Assembly: GCA_038961845.1 (NCBI GenBank)
Contig: CP152408.1
Coordinates: forward strand, 4,092,001-4,156,000
Length of the DNA: 64,000 nt
Origin: Xylophilus sp. GW821-FHT01B05
GTDB taxonomy: Bacteria > Pseudomonadota > Gammaproteobacteria > Burkholderiales > Burkholderiaceae_C
Direction: 5' to 3'
The position numbers were made by a program, and so were the translations under genes. The notes beneath the pieces were generated by a model, which was not told where the DNA came from, did not search any database, and saw nothing but the letters and a program-made list of their open reading frames with translations. Each line of letters starts with the position of its first letter. Positions within the stretch are counted from its first letter, which is position 1. Positions 18,345 through 28,498 of the stretch are shown here, piece by piece.

Positions 18345-18447
18345 TACATAAAAAATAGCTTATAGCCGGCGTCCACCCTGCATTTCAGGTCGTTTTATAC
18401 CTGAAATGCAGATAGCACCTGGGCATATAGCTATCTATTCAATAGCT
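18345..18447. repeat. ATAGC-type dispersed repeat with terminator-like hairpin (copy A)
   Basis: This region between two convergent genes holds a perfect 12-bp stem, CTGCATTTCAGG (18378-18389) with CCTGAAATGCAG (18400-18411), loop TCGTTTTATA. Flanks carry AATAGCTTATAGC and, in the other orientation, GATAGCTATATGCCCAGG, which is shared with copy B at 21984. The hairpin can end transcription from both sides. Confidence 0.65.
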
Positions 18448-18459
18448 GGAGTTGCGGGC

Positions 18460-18966
18460 TCAGAACTGGCCCAGATAGTCGGCCTTGCCCACCGGCACGC
18501 CCTTGTGGCGCAGCACGCCGTAGGCGGTGGTCACGTGGAAGAAGAAGTTGGGCAGCGCGAACTGCAGCAGGTAGCGCTGCGCGGTGAAGGTCGCCTCGCC
18601 TTCGCGCGTCCGGATGACGACGGGGCGCTCTTCCTGGCCGTCGATCAGCGTGCGGTCCACGCTGGCAAGAAAGTCTTGCGTCTTGGCGATGCGCGCCAGC
18701 AGGTCATCCCAGGTTTTTTCCTCGTCGGGGAAGCTGGGCGCGGTGATGCCGGCGATGCGGGCCGTGCCCAGCTTGGAGGCATCGCTGGCGCGCTGGATCT
18801 GGCCGGCCAGGGTGAGCATGTCGGGCGCCAGGCGTGCCTCGACCAGCGTGGCTGGATCGATGCCGCTGGCCTGGGCGTGCGCCAGGCCCTTGTCGAGGAT
18901 ATGGGTGAGCTGACCCAGGCCGCGGGTGAAAACGGGCACGGACAGGTCGTAGAGCGAGAGCGCCAT
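18460..18966 (-). CDS. DUF1993 family protein
   Basis: A 168-residue soluble protein, MALSLYDLSVPVFTRGLGQL at the start, matching the DUF1993 family whose members are about this size. The function is not established; the fold is thought to be a DinB-like four-helix bundle. Conserved features seen here are the GLAHAQASGIDPATLVEARL helix, KTWDDLLARIAKT, and the C-terminal FFFHVTTAYGVLRHKGVPVGKADYLG motif. It follows the alpha/beta hydrolase gene after 55 bp on the same strand and may be part of that transcript. Confidence 0.88.
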   Translation of the reverse strand: MALSLYDLSVPVFTRGLGQLTHILDKGLAHAQASGIDPATLVEARLAPDMLTLAGQIQRASDASKLGTARIAGITAPSFPDEEKTWDDLLARIAKTQDFLASVDRTLIDGQEERPVVIRTREGEATFTAQRYLLQFALPNFFFHVTTAYGVLRHKGVPVGKADYLGQF

Positions 18967-19021
18967 GGAAGGTGTGCCTTGTGTGGATGGAGTCGGCGGC
19001 GATTGTCTCGCCGCCGTGGCT

Positions 19022-19900
19022 TCAGCGACTGGCCGCGCGGATAAACCCTTCGATCGGCTCCAGTTGCTCGGGCACGTTGAGCGCCGGCGCGTGGCCGCAG
19101 GCAGGCACTTCGATCACCTGCAGCCGGCCGGCCGCGCCGGGGCCGCGGCGCCGCATCTCTTCCACCACGCCGGGCAGCACCAGATCTGATTCAGCGCCGC
19201 GCAGGCACAGCACCGGCACCTCGATGGCGTCGTAGTGCGGCCAGACCAGGTAGTCGTTGTCGTGCGCGCTGAACTGGCGGACCATGGCCGGGTCGTAGTG
19301 CGGCGTGACGCGGCCATCAGGCAGGCGGCGCGTGGAGCTTTCGGTCAGGCGGCGCCACTGCGCATCGCTGAGCCAGCCGTAGGGCTTGTAGACGCTGCGG
19401 AAGAAGGCCTCCAGCTCAACCACCGTGTCAAACGCCGGCGGCTGGCCGGCGTAGGCGCGAATGCGTTCAATGGCGGGCGCGGCCAGCTCGGGCGCGTTGT
19501 CGTTGAGCACCAGGCTCGCTATGCGCGCCTTCATGCGCGGCTCGAACAGGCCGGAGGCGCAGACCATACCGATGGCCCCGCCCATCGAGGTGCCGACCCA
19601 GTGCGCGCGCTCGATTTGCAGCGCATCGCACAGGGCGTTGGCGATGTGGGCGTAGAAGGAGAGCTGGTATTCCTCATCAGGCGCCGGGCTCCACTGGCTC
19701 AGGCCGCGACCGATGGTGTCGGGGCAGATCACGCGAAAGCCGCGCGCCGCGAAATGCTGGGCCAGCTCATCCATGTCGCGCCCGGTGCGTGCCAGGCCGT
19801 GCCAGGCGATGACCACGGGCGCGCCCTGCTCGCCCCAGGCGGTGTAGTGGATCTCGCGGCCGGCGCAGCTTGCGTAGTGCGAAGAAGGCTGAATGCTCAT
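19022..19900 (-). CDS. Alpha/beta hydrolase, last gene of the branched-chain-type ABC operon
   Basis: A 292-residue alpha/beta-fold hydrolase. Nucleophile elbow GTSMGG (Ser105), oxyanion region AWHGLARTG near residue 32, acid candidate in RGAESDLVLPG, catalytic His in CGHAPALN near the C-terminus. The ATG at 19900 overlaps the livM stop as ATGA, so the two are translationally coupled. The coupling suggests the enzyme acts on the imported compound, perhaps hydrolysing an ester, amide or C-C bond; the substrate is unknown. No signal peptide, so cytoplasmic. Confidence 0.9.
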   Translation of the reverse strand: MSIQPSSHYASCAGREIHYTAWGEQGAPVVIAWHGLARTGRDMDELAQHFAARGFRVICPDTIGRGLSQWSPAPDEEYQLSFYAHIANALCDALQIERAHWVGTSMGGAIGMVCASGLFEPRMKARIASLVLNDNAPELAAPAIERIRAYAGQPPAFDTVVELEAFFRSVYKPYGWLSDAQWRRLTESSTRRLPDGRVTPHYDPAMVRQFSAHDNDYLVWPHYDAIEVPVLCLRGAESDLVLPGVVEEMRRRGPGAAGRLQVIEVPACGHAPALNVPEQLEPIEGFIRAASR

Positions 19901-20970
19901 CGCGCGCCCCTCGCCCGCAAGCGCCCCACCACGCCGGTGGGAAAGTAGTAGACCGACAGCACAAACAACACGCCCAGCCACAGCAGCCAGCGGTCGGGCG
20001 ACAGCAGCGCGGCCAGCCAGGCAAGGCCAGAGACCGAGGCCACCGCCTCGCTGCCCAAACGCAGCAGATCCTGCAAATAACTCTGCGCCACCACGAACAG
20101 CACCGAGCCCACCACCGCGCCGTAGATGGTGCCCATGCCGCCGATGACGACGATCAGCAGCACGTCCAGCATGATCTCGAAGGACAGCGAGGTCTCCGGC
20201 CCGTTGTAGCGCAGCCAGAGCGCCAGCATGGCGCCGGCCACGCAGGCGAACAGGGCCGACAACACGCTGGCAATGGTGCGATACACCACCACGCGGTAGC
20301 CGATGGCCTCAGCGCGAAACTCGTTCTCGCGGATGGCCTGCAGCACACGGCCGAAGGGTGAGTTGACGATGCGCAGCAGCGCCAACACCATCACTACCGC
20401 CAACACAAACAGCAGGTAGTAGCAGAGCAGCCGGCCATCGAGCGACACGCCCAAAAACGGATCGTCGGCAAACTCGAACGCGGGCGACAGCACGGCCGGC
20501 ACCTTGAAGGTCAGGCCGTCTTCGCCGCCAGTGAAATCCGACAACTGCGAGGCCAGCGTCTGGAAGGCCGAGGCCACGGCCAGCGTGATCATGGCGAAGA
20601 AGATGGCCCGCACCCGCAGCGAGAACAGCCCCACCGCCAACGCCAGCACCAGCGACAAAGCCAACGCGCCACCCAGGCCCACGGCCAGCGCGCCCCAGGT
20701 GGCGCCCATGCGCGTGGTGGCAATCGCGATGCCGTAGGCGCCTATGCCAAAGAACATGGTGTGGGCAAAGCTCACGATGCCGGTGTAGCCCAGCAACAGG
20801 TCAAAGCCCGCCACCAGCACCACGAACACCAGCACCTTGGCCGCCACGTTCAGCGCCTTGACGCCGGGGAAGATGAAGGGCGCAAAGGCCAGCGCTATCA
20901 GGAGCGCGATCAGCAGCACCGCCAGCACGCGGCTGCGCGGCATGTCGCCGGAGAGAAGTCGGTTCAACAT
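19897..20970 (-). CDS. livM: Branched-chain-type ABC permease LivM
   Basis: A 357-residue permease of the HAAT family, with about ten hydrophobic helices. Typical LivM features are GYTGIVSFAHTMFFGIGAYG, the EAIGYRVVVYRTIASVLSALFACVAGAM stretch containing the coupling region, and IGGMGTIYGAVVGS near the C-terminus. It starts 13 bp after livH with GGAG upstream and overlaps the hydrolase start by 4 bp. The actual substrate may be an amino acid, amide or aromatic acid; sequence alone does not say. Confidence 0.94.
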   Translation of the reverse strand: MLNRLLSGDMPRSRVLAVLLIALLIALAFAPFIFPGVKALNVAAKVLVFVVLVAGFDLLLGYTGIVSFAHTMFFGIGAYGIAIATTRMGATWGALAVGLGGALALSLVLALAVGLFSLRVRAIFFAMITLAVASAFQTLASQLSDFTGGEDGLTFKVPAVLSPAFEFADDPFLGVSLDGRLLCYYLLFVLAVVMVLALLRIVNSPFGRVLQAIRENEFRAEAIGYRVVVYRTIASVLSALFACVAGAMLALWLRYNGPETSLSFEIMLDVLLIVVIGGMGTIYGAVVGSVLFVVAQSYLQDLLRLGSEAVASVSGLAWLAALLSPDRWLLWLGVLFVLSVYYFPTGVVGRLRARGAR

Positions 20971-20983
20971 GGAAGGCTCCGGT

Positions 20984-21967
20984 TCAGCGGTTAGTCACCG
21001 GATAGACACCTTGCGGCCGCCACAGCAGCACGGCCACCATCAGCGCAATGTTGGAGAACAGCGCCACCTTGGGCACCAGAAAGCCGGTGTAGTTGGCCAT
21101 CAGGCCGACCAGCAGCGCACCGATCAGCGCGCCGCCGGTGGAGCCCAGGCCGCCAATGATGATGACGATGAAGATCAGCACATTGACCTGCGCGCCCATC
21201 TGCGGCACCACGCTCTGCTGGTACAGGCCCCACATCACACCGCCCAGCCCGGCCAGCGCGCTGCCGACCACGAACACACCGACAAACAGGCGCCGGATGC
21301 GGTAGCCCAGCGACTCGACCATCTCGCGGTCTTGCACGCCGGCGCGGATCAGCAGGCCGACCTTGGTGCGGCTGAGCGTCCAGGCCAGCAGGCCGAACAC
21401 CAGCAGGCCCACCACCACGGCGATGAGGCGGTACTTCTCTACCGCCGCATCGCCGATCAGCACCGCGCCGCGCATGGCTGCGGGCAGCGGCAGCGGGATC
21501 TGCTGCGGGCCCCAGATGACCTTGATGAGTTCTTCGCCAATGATCATGCCGCCCATGGTGATCAGGATCTGCTTCAGGTGCTGGCCATAGACCGGCCGCA
21601 CGATGAAGCGCTCAAACGCCAGCCCCACCGCGCCCGCCACCAGCATGGCCACGACCATGGCCGGCAGCACGGCCACCAGGTTGCGCCAGAGCTGGTCAGA
21701 GCCGGTCCAGTCGCTCATGCTGCCGAGCACGCTGGTGGCTACAAAAGCGCCCAGCGCAATGAACACGCCGTGGCCAAAGTTGAGCACGTCCATCAGCCCG
21801 AACACCAGCGTCAGGCCCGAGGCAATGATGAACACGATCATGCCCATGGCCAGCCCCGCCACGGTGAGCGTGAGCCAGGTCGAAGGCGAGCCGATCAGCG
21901 GCAGCGCCAGCAAGGCCAGCACCGGCACCAAGGCCAGCGGCTTCCAGTCGAAGTCGATGGTCTTCAT
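20984..21967 (-). CDS. livH: Branched-chain-type ABC permease LivH
   Basis: A 327-residue permease, partner of LivM. Recognisable by SGLTLVFGLMDVLNFGHGVFIALGA at the N-terminal third, the ERFIVRPVYGQHLKQILITMG segment and IIGGLGSTGGALIGALLVGL. It has an AAAGGAGTA ribosome binding site and a spacer of 199 bp from livF, which is filled by two repeat elements. The operon order is binding protein, livG, livF, livH, livM, hydrolase. Confidence 0.94.
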   Translation of the reverse strand: MKTIDFDWKPLALVPVLALLALPLIGSPSTWLTLTVAGLAMGMIVFIIASGLTLVFGLMDVLNFGHGVFIALGAFVATSVLGSMSDWTGSDQLWRNLVAVLPAMVVAMLVAGAVGLAFERFIVRPVYGQHLKQILITMGGMIIGEELIKVIWGPQQIPLPLPAAMRGAVLIGDAAVEKYRLIAVVVGLLVFGLLAWTLSRTKVGLLIRAGVQDREMVESLGYRIRRLFVGVFVVGSALAGLGGVMWGLYQQSVVPQMGAQVNVLIFIVIIIGGLGSTGGALIGALLVGLMANYTGFLVPKVALFSNIALMVAVLLWRPQGVYPVTNR

Positions 21968-21983
21968 GTGCGGGGTACTCCTT

Positions 21984-22031
21984 TATTGATAGCTATATGC
22001 CCAGGCGGCACCTTGGCTACAGGCACTTTTC
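21984..22031. repeat. ATAGCT/CCCAGGC/GGCACTTTTC dispersed repeat (copy B)
   Basis: Contains GATAGCTATATGCCCAGG and then TTGGCTACAGGCACTTTTC, the core of an element also found at 31650 and 58556 and, inverted, at 18345. CCCAGG and the later CTTGGCTA can pair loosely. It lies in the livF-livH gap, just upstream of the livH ribosome binding site. Confidence 0.7.
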
Positions 22032-22054
22032 TTCTAAAAATACAACTACTCCTC

Positions 22055-22124
22055 CCGTTCGCCCTGCGCCCGTCGAAGGGCTCGGCGATGAGTGGCATGG
22101 CTTCGACAAGCTCAGCCCGAACGG
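22055..22124. repeat. CCGTTCG...CGAACGG inverted repeat
   Basis: Left arm 22055-22078 (CCGTTCGCCCTG...GTCGAAG) pairs with right arm 22101-22124 (CTTCGACAAGCTCAG...CGAACGG) over 24 bp with five mismatches, 22-bp loop. This is the widespread REP-like CCGTTCG/TGTCGAAG element of proteobacteria (general knowledge). It is inside the operon between livF and livH. Confidence 0.75.
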
Positions 22125-22166
22125 TGCGGGTAGCTGCGTAGTTACTAAAAAAAGGGGGTTGCCGCG

Positions 22167-22892
22167 TCATAGCGCCAGCCCCAGCAGCGACTGCTGCAAT
22201 GCCGCATCTGCCGCCAGCGCCTGCATGGCGCCGGCATGCACCACGCGGCCGTTGTCCATCACCGCCACGCGGTCGCCCAGGCGCTCGGCAAAGCTCAGGT
22301 TCTGCTCCACCAGCAGGATGGTCACGCCCTGCGCCTTGAGCTGCGCAAAGGCGTCGATCATGTTGTTGATGATGGAAGGCGCCAGGCCCTTGCTGGGCTC
22401 GTCCACGATCAGCAGCTCGCGCGGCTCGACGATGGCGCGCGACACCGCCAGCATCTGCTTTTGCCCGCCAGACAGCTTGCCGGCGGGGTGGTTCCAGAAC
22501 TTCTCCACCGCGGGGAACAGCGAGAAGATCCACTGCAGCCGCGTGCTGTCGATCTGCTGCACGGTGCGCGCGCCGCGCGCGGCCAGCAGCATGTTCTCTT
22601 TCACAGTCAGGTCGGCAAAGATGCCCATGTTCTCGGGCACATAGGCAATGCCCAGCTCGGCGATGCGCGGTGTCGACCACTGGGTGATGTCTGCGTTGGC
22701 GAAGCTCACCGTGCCTTGCGACGCGCGCCACAGGCCCATGATGGTTCGCAGCGTGGTCGTCTTGCCGGCGCCGTTGCGGCCCAGCAGCATGGTGACTTGG
22801 CCGCGGGGGATTGTTAGGTTTACGCCGTGGAGGATGTGGTAGGCGGCTATGTGGGTGTGGACGCCGGTTAGTTGGAGCAGCGTTGTGGTCAT
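22167..22892 (-). CDS. livF: Branched-chain-type ABC ATPase LivF
   Basis: A 241-residue ATP-binding subunit. Walker A GRNGAGKTT, signature LSGGQKQ, Walker B LLIVDEPSKGLAP and the H-loop-region LLVEQNLSFAERLGDR are all intact. The short length and the lack of the LivG-type insertion mark it as LivF. The ribosome binding site CAGGAGG lies next to the end of the large repeat element at 22905, which separates this gene from livG. Confidence 0.94.
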   Translation of the reverse strand: MTTTLLQLTGVHTHIAAYHILHGVNLTIPRGQVTMLLGRNGAGKTTTLRTIMGLWRASQGTVSFANADITQWSTPRIAELGIAYVPENMGIFADLTVKENMLLAARGARTVQQIDSTRLQWIFSLFPAVEKFWNHPAGKLSGGQKQMLAVSRAIVEPRELLIVDEPSKGLAPSIINNMIDAFAQLKAQGVTILLVEQNLSFAERLGDRVAVMDNGRVVHAGAMQALAADAALQQSLLGLAL

Positions 22893-22904
22893 CGTTGCGC
22901 CTCC

Positions 22905-23530
22905 TGCAGAGGGCGGGTGCCGGGAGTTCGCCCCGGCGGGCGAGTAACTTTCTTTCGCGTCGCCGAAAGAAAGTCACCAAAGAAAGGGCGACCCCACGTG
23001 CTGCGTCCCCTGCGCTTCGCTCCGGGGCAACCTGTGGTGCTCGCGTCAGGCGGGGTATCGCCCAAACTCGCCTGCGGCTCAAACAAGGGCGATCCCTTAT
23101 CCGCCTGCCGCTGCGCTCCTCGGCGCATCCCGAGGGGACCCGGGACAGCCAGTCGGGCCATCGCTGCGCTCGGCCCCTGGCGCCCCCACCCCTGCCCTCC
23201 CCCAAAGGGGGAGGGAGTGGGGAAGTTGGCCGTTGGATGTTCGGTATTGCTCCCTCCCCCGCTGGGGGAGGGCTGGGGTGGGGGCCGGCTGTTCGGCTGT
23301 CCAACGCCGTTGGCAGGGCCGAGCAGCGCAGCGACGGGCGGATCAGGGATCGCCCTTGTTTGAGCGAAGCGAGTTTGGGCGATACCCCGCCCGGCGCGAG
23401 CAGCGCAGGGGAGCTCGAAGAGCCCCTGACTCCGGCTCGCCTTTCTTTTGCCTACTTTTCTTTGGCGAAGCAAAGACAAAGTAGGTCGCCCGCCGGGGCG
23501 AGTCCCGGCACCCGCCGCCAGCAAGGCAAA
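22905..23530. repeat. ~630-bp inverted repeat element between livG and livF (family copy 1)
   Basis: The left end reads GGGTGCCGGGAGTTCGCCCC and the right end, on the other strand, GGGTGCCGGGACTCGCCCC. Both arms then carry the hairpin region ACTTTCTTT...AAAGAAAGT and the shared GGGGTATCGCCCAAACTCGC and CAAGGGCGATCCCT tracts, so the element is two half-units head to head. The centre has CCCTCCCCCAAAGGGGGAGG-like runs. Single half-units occur at 36386 and 40741. No protein is supported, although stop-free frames are long because of GC content. This fills the 661-bp gap in the operon. Confidence 0.85.
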
Positions 23531-23553
23531 GAACGCATGCACAAACAAGGACC

Positions 23554-24321
23554 TCATGCCCGCTCCTTCGAGGCAACACCCAAATAAGCCTCTTGCACCA
23601 CCGGCGACGCAATCACCTCAGCAGGCAACCCATCCGCCACCAACGCCCCGTTGTGCAGCACGATGATCCGATCCGCCAACTCCCGCACCACATCCATCTT
23701 GTGCTCCACCAACAGAATCGTCTTGCGCTTGTCCTGCTTGAGCCTGCGGATCAAATCCAGGATCACAGGCGCCTCGGCCGCGTTCATGCCGGCCGTGGGT
23801 TCGTCGAACATGAAGACCTGCGGCTCCAGCGCCATCAGCAGGGCGACTTCGAGCTTGCGCTGGTCGCCGTGCGGCAGGCTGGCGACGGCCGCTTCCGCCT
23901 TGGGCAGCATGGCCACGTCGGCCAGGATCTCGTCGGCGCGATCCGTCACGGCGCGGTGGTCGCTCCAGATGCTCCACAGGTTCAGGCCGCGGCGGTGCGC
24001 GCCCTCACGCGTGGCCTGCACCGCCAGGCGCACGTTCTCGCGCACGCTCAGGTGCGGGAACAGATTGGTCAGCTGGAACGCGCGGCCCAGGCCAGCACGT
24101 GTGCGGGCCGAGGCCGACAGGCGCGACAAGTCCTGCCCGCCCAGCAGCACTTGCCCTTCGCTGGCGCGCAGTTGGCCCGAGATCAGGTTGAAGTAGGTGG
24201 TCTTGCCCGCGCCATTGGGGCCGACGATGGCGGTCAACGTGCCCGGCGCAAAGGCGCAGCTCACGGCATTGACCGCCACGTGGCCGCCAAAGCGGATGGT
24301 CAGGTTCTTGGTTTCGAGCAT
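23554..24321 (-). CDS. livG: Branched-chain-type ABC ATPase LivG
   Basis: A 255-residue ATP-binding subunit. Walker A GPNGAGKTT, then SGQLRASEGQVLLGG, GLGRAFQLTNLFPHLSVREN, the signature region LPHGDQRKLEVALLM (in place of LSGGQ, usual for LivG), Walker B VFMFDEPTAGMN and LVEHKMDVV. The ATG at 24321 starts at METKNLTIRFGG-like sequence (MLETKN); an earlier in-frame start adds only a non-homologous leader. 82 bp separate it from the binding-protein gene. Confidence 0.93.
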   Translation of the reverse strand: MLETKNLTIRFGGHVAVNAVSCAFAPGTLTAIVGPNGAGKTTYFNLISGQLRASEGQVLLGGQDLSRLSASARTRAGLGRAFQLTNLFPHLSVRENVRLAVQATREGAHRRGLNLWSIWSDHRAVTDRADEILADVAMLPKAEAAVASLPHGDQRKLEVALLMALEPQVFMFDEPTAGMNAAEAPVILDLIRRLKQDKRKTILLVEHKMDVVRELADRIIVLHNGALVADGLPAEVIASPVVQEAYLGVASKERA

Positions 24322-24403
24322 GGGTTCCAGCAAGAGGAAGAACGATGGATGTCTTCGTAGCGCATGACACGACACCGTTCGGTGAGCAGCCGAGCGCGCC
24401 CCT

Positions 24404-25588
24404 TCAACGTTGGTTACGCACCGGAATATTCATTTCGTCCGGCTTGATCTCATGCACCAGCTCCGGCACGCCCCAGGCAAAAGCCGGGTCCACCTTGATC
24501 TTGAAGTGGTACATGCTTTGCAGGGCCTGGTGGTCTTGCTTGCGGAAAGTCATGGTGCCCTTGGGCGTGTCAAAACTCATGCCTTCCATGGTGGAGATGA
24601 GCTTGTTGGTGCCGGTGTCGCCGCCGGTCTTCTTCAGCGCGGTGACGATGGCCATGGCGGCAGAGAAACCGCCTGCCGTGAAGAAGTCTGGCGGTGCCTT
24701 GAACTGCTTGTAGTGGGCCGCCACCATGGCCTCGTTCACCGGGTTCTTGGGGATGCCGAAGTAGTAATACGTGGCGCCTTCCATGCCGGGGAAGTTCTTG
24801 TAGCTGGCCATGGCCGGCAGGATGTTGCCGCCGGTGGCCACCTCGATGCCGTAGCGCTTCAGGTCCAGGTCGGCGATCTTGAAAGGGTTGCCGGCGCCGG
24901 CCCAGACGATCCAGATCACCTTGCGGCCGGGCTTGTCTTTGAGTGCGTCGATCAGGCGCTGCGCGCCGGCGGTGAAGTCTGTCGTGTTGGTGGGCAGGTA
25001 TTCCTCATGTACCACCTTGGCGGTCTTGAGCGCTTCCTTGAAGGCCTTTACGCCGTCACGGCCAAAAGCGTAGTCCTGCGCCAGCGTGGCGACGGTGACG
25101 CCGGGCTTGTCCAGTGCCACGGCGTTGCTGATGGCGTCCTGGCTGCTGTTGCGGCCGGTGCGGAAGATGTATTTGTTCCACTTGTCGCCGGTGATCGAAT
25201 CGGCCACGGCGGGCTCGACCAGCAGGATCTTCTTGTACTCCTCGGCCACCGGCAGCATGGCCAGCGCCACGCCTGAAGACGTAGGGCCCACGGCCAGGTC
25301 GGCCTTGTCGTCGGAATAGGCGGTGGCCAGCAGCGACTTGCCCAGATCCGGCTTGCCCTGGTCGTCTTTCTCGATCACCACGATCTTGCGACCGTTGACC
25401 GTCATGGTGCCGCCGGTGGCGTAGTCCAGCCCCATCAGCAGGCCGGTCTGCGTCTGCTTGCCATAGGCTTCGAGCGGGCCGGTCTTGCTGTAGACGTGGG
25501 CAATGACGATGTCCTTGGCCTGGGCCCAGGCGGGAGCGGCGGCGCAAGTGGCGAGCGCGGCCAGGGCGACGAGGTGGCGACGGTTCAT
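24404..25588 (-). CDS. Branched-chain-type ABC substrate-binding protein
   Basis: A 394-residue periplasmic binding protein of the type I (LivJ) fold, first gene of the operon. Signal peptide MNRRHLVALAALATCAAAPA then WAQAKDIVIAHVYSKTGPLEAYG, the usual opening of this family. AVGPTSSGVALAMLPVAEEYKK and the FRTGRNSSQDAISNAV lobe are seen. The ATG at 25588 follows GGAGACAAAGA. The operon order and the terminal hydrolase suggest a catabolic uptake system rather than housekeeping leucine transport; ligand unknown. Confidence 0.93.
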   Translation of the reverse strand: MNRRHLVALAALATCAAAPAWAQAKDIVIAHVYSKTGPLEAYGKQTQTGLLMGLDYATGGTMTVNGRKIVVIEKDDQGKPDLGKSLLATAYSDDKADLAVGPTSSGVALAMLPVAEEYKKILLVEPAVADSITGDKWNKYIFRTGRNSSQDAISNAVALDKPGVTVATLAQDYAFGRDGVKAFKEALKTAKVVHEEYLPTNTTDFTAGAQRLIDALKDKPGRKVIWIVWAGAGNPFKIADLDLKRYGIEVATGGNILPAMASYKNFPGMEGATYYYFGIPKNPVNEAMVAAHYKQFKAPPDFFTAGGFSAAMAIVTALKKTGGDTGTNKLISTMEGMSFDTPKGTMTFRKQDHQALQSMYHFKIKVDPAFAWGVPELVHEIKPDEMNIPVRNQR

Positions 25589-25694
25589 TCTTTGTCTCCT
25601 GAAAGTGGTGACTGAATATTGCACAGTTCATGCCACCTCCCAAGCCATTGATAACAAACGCTTCCTTATTCGATGAGAAGGCCGTTCGACTGAA

Positions 25695-25735
25695 TCCAGA
25701 ACACTGGAACTGTCTTTTCTTCAGACAGATGTCTG
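25695..25735. promoter_or_regulatory. Two perfect palindromes upstream of the ABC operon
   Basis: TCCAGAACACTGGA (25695-25708) and CAGACAGATGTCTG (25722-25735) are perfect inverted repeats with 4- and 2-bp centres, 27 bp apart start to start, about 107 bp before the binding-protein start codon. They are candidate operators for the operon. The second could also be part of a weak terminator for the DUF4272 gene. Confidence 0.4.
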
Positions 25736-25777
25736 TTTAGCGGTCAGGGTTTTGCCGGAGCCTGCGCCCGTCATGCG

Positions 25778-26890
25778 TCATGTGGGCGTGTCGATGTCGT
25801 CCCAGCCGTGGTCCTCGAAGCGCACCAGCCAGTTCAGCGCACGGTGCCGCTCCAGCACGACGCCAGCGTCGACTCCCGGCGCAAGCGCCTCTTCCTTCCG
25901 GCGCGCCTCGCGTATGAGCCAGTGCAGGCGGTAGTGCAGGTCCAGCGCATCGAGGATCTCGCCTTCCGTGCGCATCTTCAGCGCCTGCATCACGCCAGCC
26001 ACGTCGCCGGCATTCAGCATCGTGCGCGTGGCAAGCGGCACGTCGCAGATCGCGGCGGGAAACGGCAGCGCATCGACCAGGCCCAAGGCCCACTCGAGCA
26101 CGAAGAGACACTCGTAGCGCCAGCCGAACTGCGCCACCGTCGACCCGTCGGGCACATCGTCAGAAAGAAAGGCCTGCTCATGGGGCGTCAGGTTCGCCTG
26201 CGCGGACGGCAGCCGCGCAAACAGCTCGCCCATCGACAGCAGCTCACCACTCGCAACCGACTCGGCGCGGGCCGATACGGCCAGCAGCGCAAACGCCCTG
26301 CCGGCCAGTTCCTGCGGCGCGCGCGAGCGCAACTCGAGCTCCGACACGACGGGTGGCAGGCGCTGCGGCACCGGCATGCCGCGCGACGCCAGCAACGCCT
26401 CGGTCCGCGCCTTTCGTTGCCAGGCCTCGGGGGGATAGGGCAGCGCGGCCTCCTGGTCGGGCTCCTCCCCTGCCGCAGACAGCAACACCCGTCCGTTGGG
26501 GTCGCGAATGCCGCCGTCGGGCAAGAACACGATGGCGTTCGCGCGCTCTGCCCATGCCGAAAACGCGTCGAGCTGCGACTCATCGACAGACAGGCTCAGA
26601 TGCTGCCGCACCCGCTGGATATGGCGCATCACGTGGTAGCGCTTGCGCGACATTTCGCCGTTGCCACGGCCCAGCACATAGCCCACGAACCCCGAAAGAT
26701 GCGTTGCCAGTTCCGGATCGGAGCAATCGCGGCGCGCATGAAGGGTGTGCGCAAAGTCGGGCGCCGGGGCGTCGGCGCGCGTGCAGTAGGCATTGATCAG
26801 CACAGCTTCGCGTTCTTGCTCGGCGGGCGCTGCCGTGGGCTTGGCTGGCGCACCGCCCAAGGCCTTCAGCCGTGTCAACAAACCCTTCAT
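25778..26890 (-). CDS. DUF4272 domain protein
   Basis: A 370-residue soluble protein. The central and C-terminal part (SELELRSRAPQELAGRAFAL, FGWRYECLFVLEWALGLVDALPFP, RTEGEILDALDLHYRLHWL, ERHRALNWLVRFEDHGWDDI) matches the DUF4272 pattern, a family of unknown function rich in Trp and Arg. The N-terminal ~140 residues (LINAYCTRADAPAPDFAHTL) are a less conserved extension. ATG at 26890 follows GGGAGGTGA; a GTG three codons earlier is less likely. It lies 56 bp after the sigma-54 activator gene on the same strand. Confidence 0.85.
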   Translation of the reverse strand: MKGLLTRLKALGGAPAKPTAAPAEQEREAVLINAYCTRADAPAPDFAHTLHARRDCSDPELATHLSGFVGYVLGRGNGEMSRKRYHVMRHIQRVRQHLSLSVDESQLDAFSAWAERANAIVFLPDGGIRDPNGRVLLSAAGEEPDQEAALPYPPEAWQRKARTEALLASRGMPVPQRLPPVVSELELRSRAPQELAGRAFALLAVSARAESVASGELLSMGELFARLPSAQANLTPHEQAFLSDDVPDGSTVAQFGWRYECLFVLEWALGLVDALPFPAAICDVPLATRTMLNAGDVAGVMQALKMRTEGEILDALDLHYRLHWLIREARRKEEALAPGVDAGVVLERHRALNWLVRFEDHGWDDIDTPT

Positions 26891-26946
26891 TGGAATCACC
26901 TCCCGGATCGATTGAAGTTCGCCCGCCGTTGGCTACTGCCTGGCCG

Positions 26947-28452
<1,506 letters not shown>

Positions 28453-28498
28453 GCGGCGATGGTAGCCGTGCGCGCCCGTCAGTCCGCCCTGCGTGGGC

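Noticed and set aside
22893..23553. Degraded gene between livG and livF
   Set aside because: Neither flanking gene is truncated and the interval is explained by an inverted repeat element; no remnants of livH/livM or other proteins.
22811..23587. Proteins encoded in the large repeat between livG and livF
   Set aside because: Several frames are open on both strands, sequences are low-complexity and repeat at 36.4 and 40.7 kb in other frames; the DNA repeat explains them.
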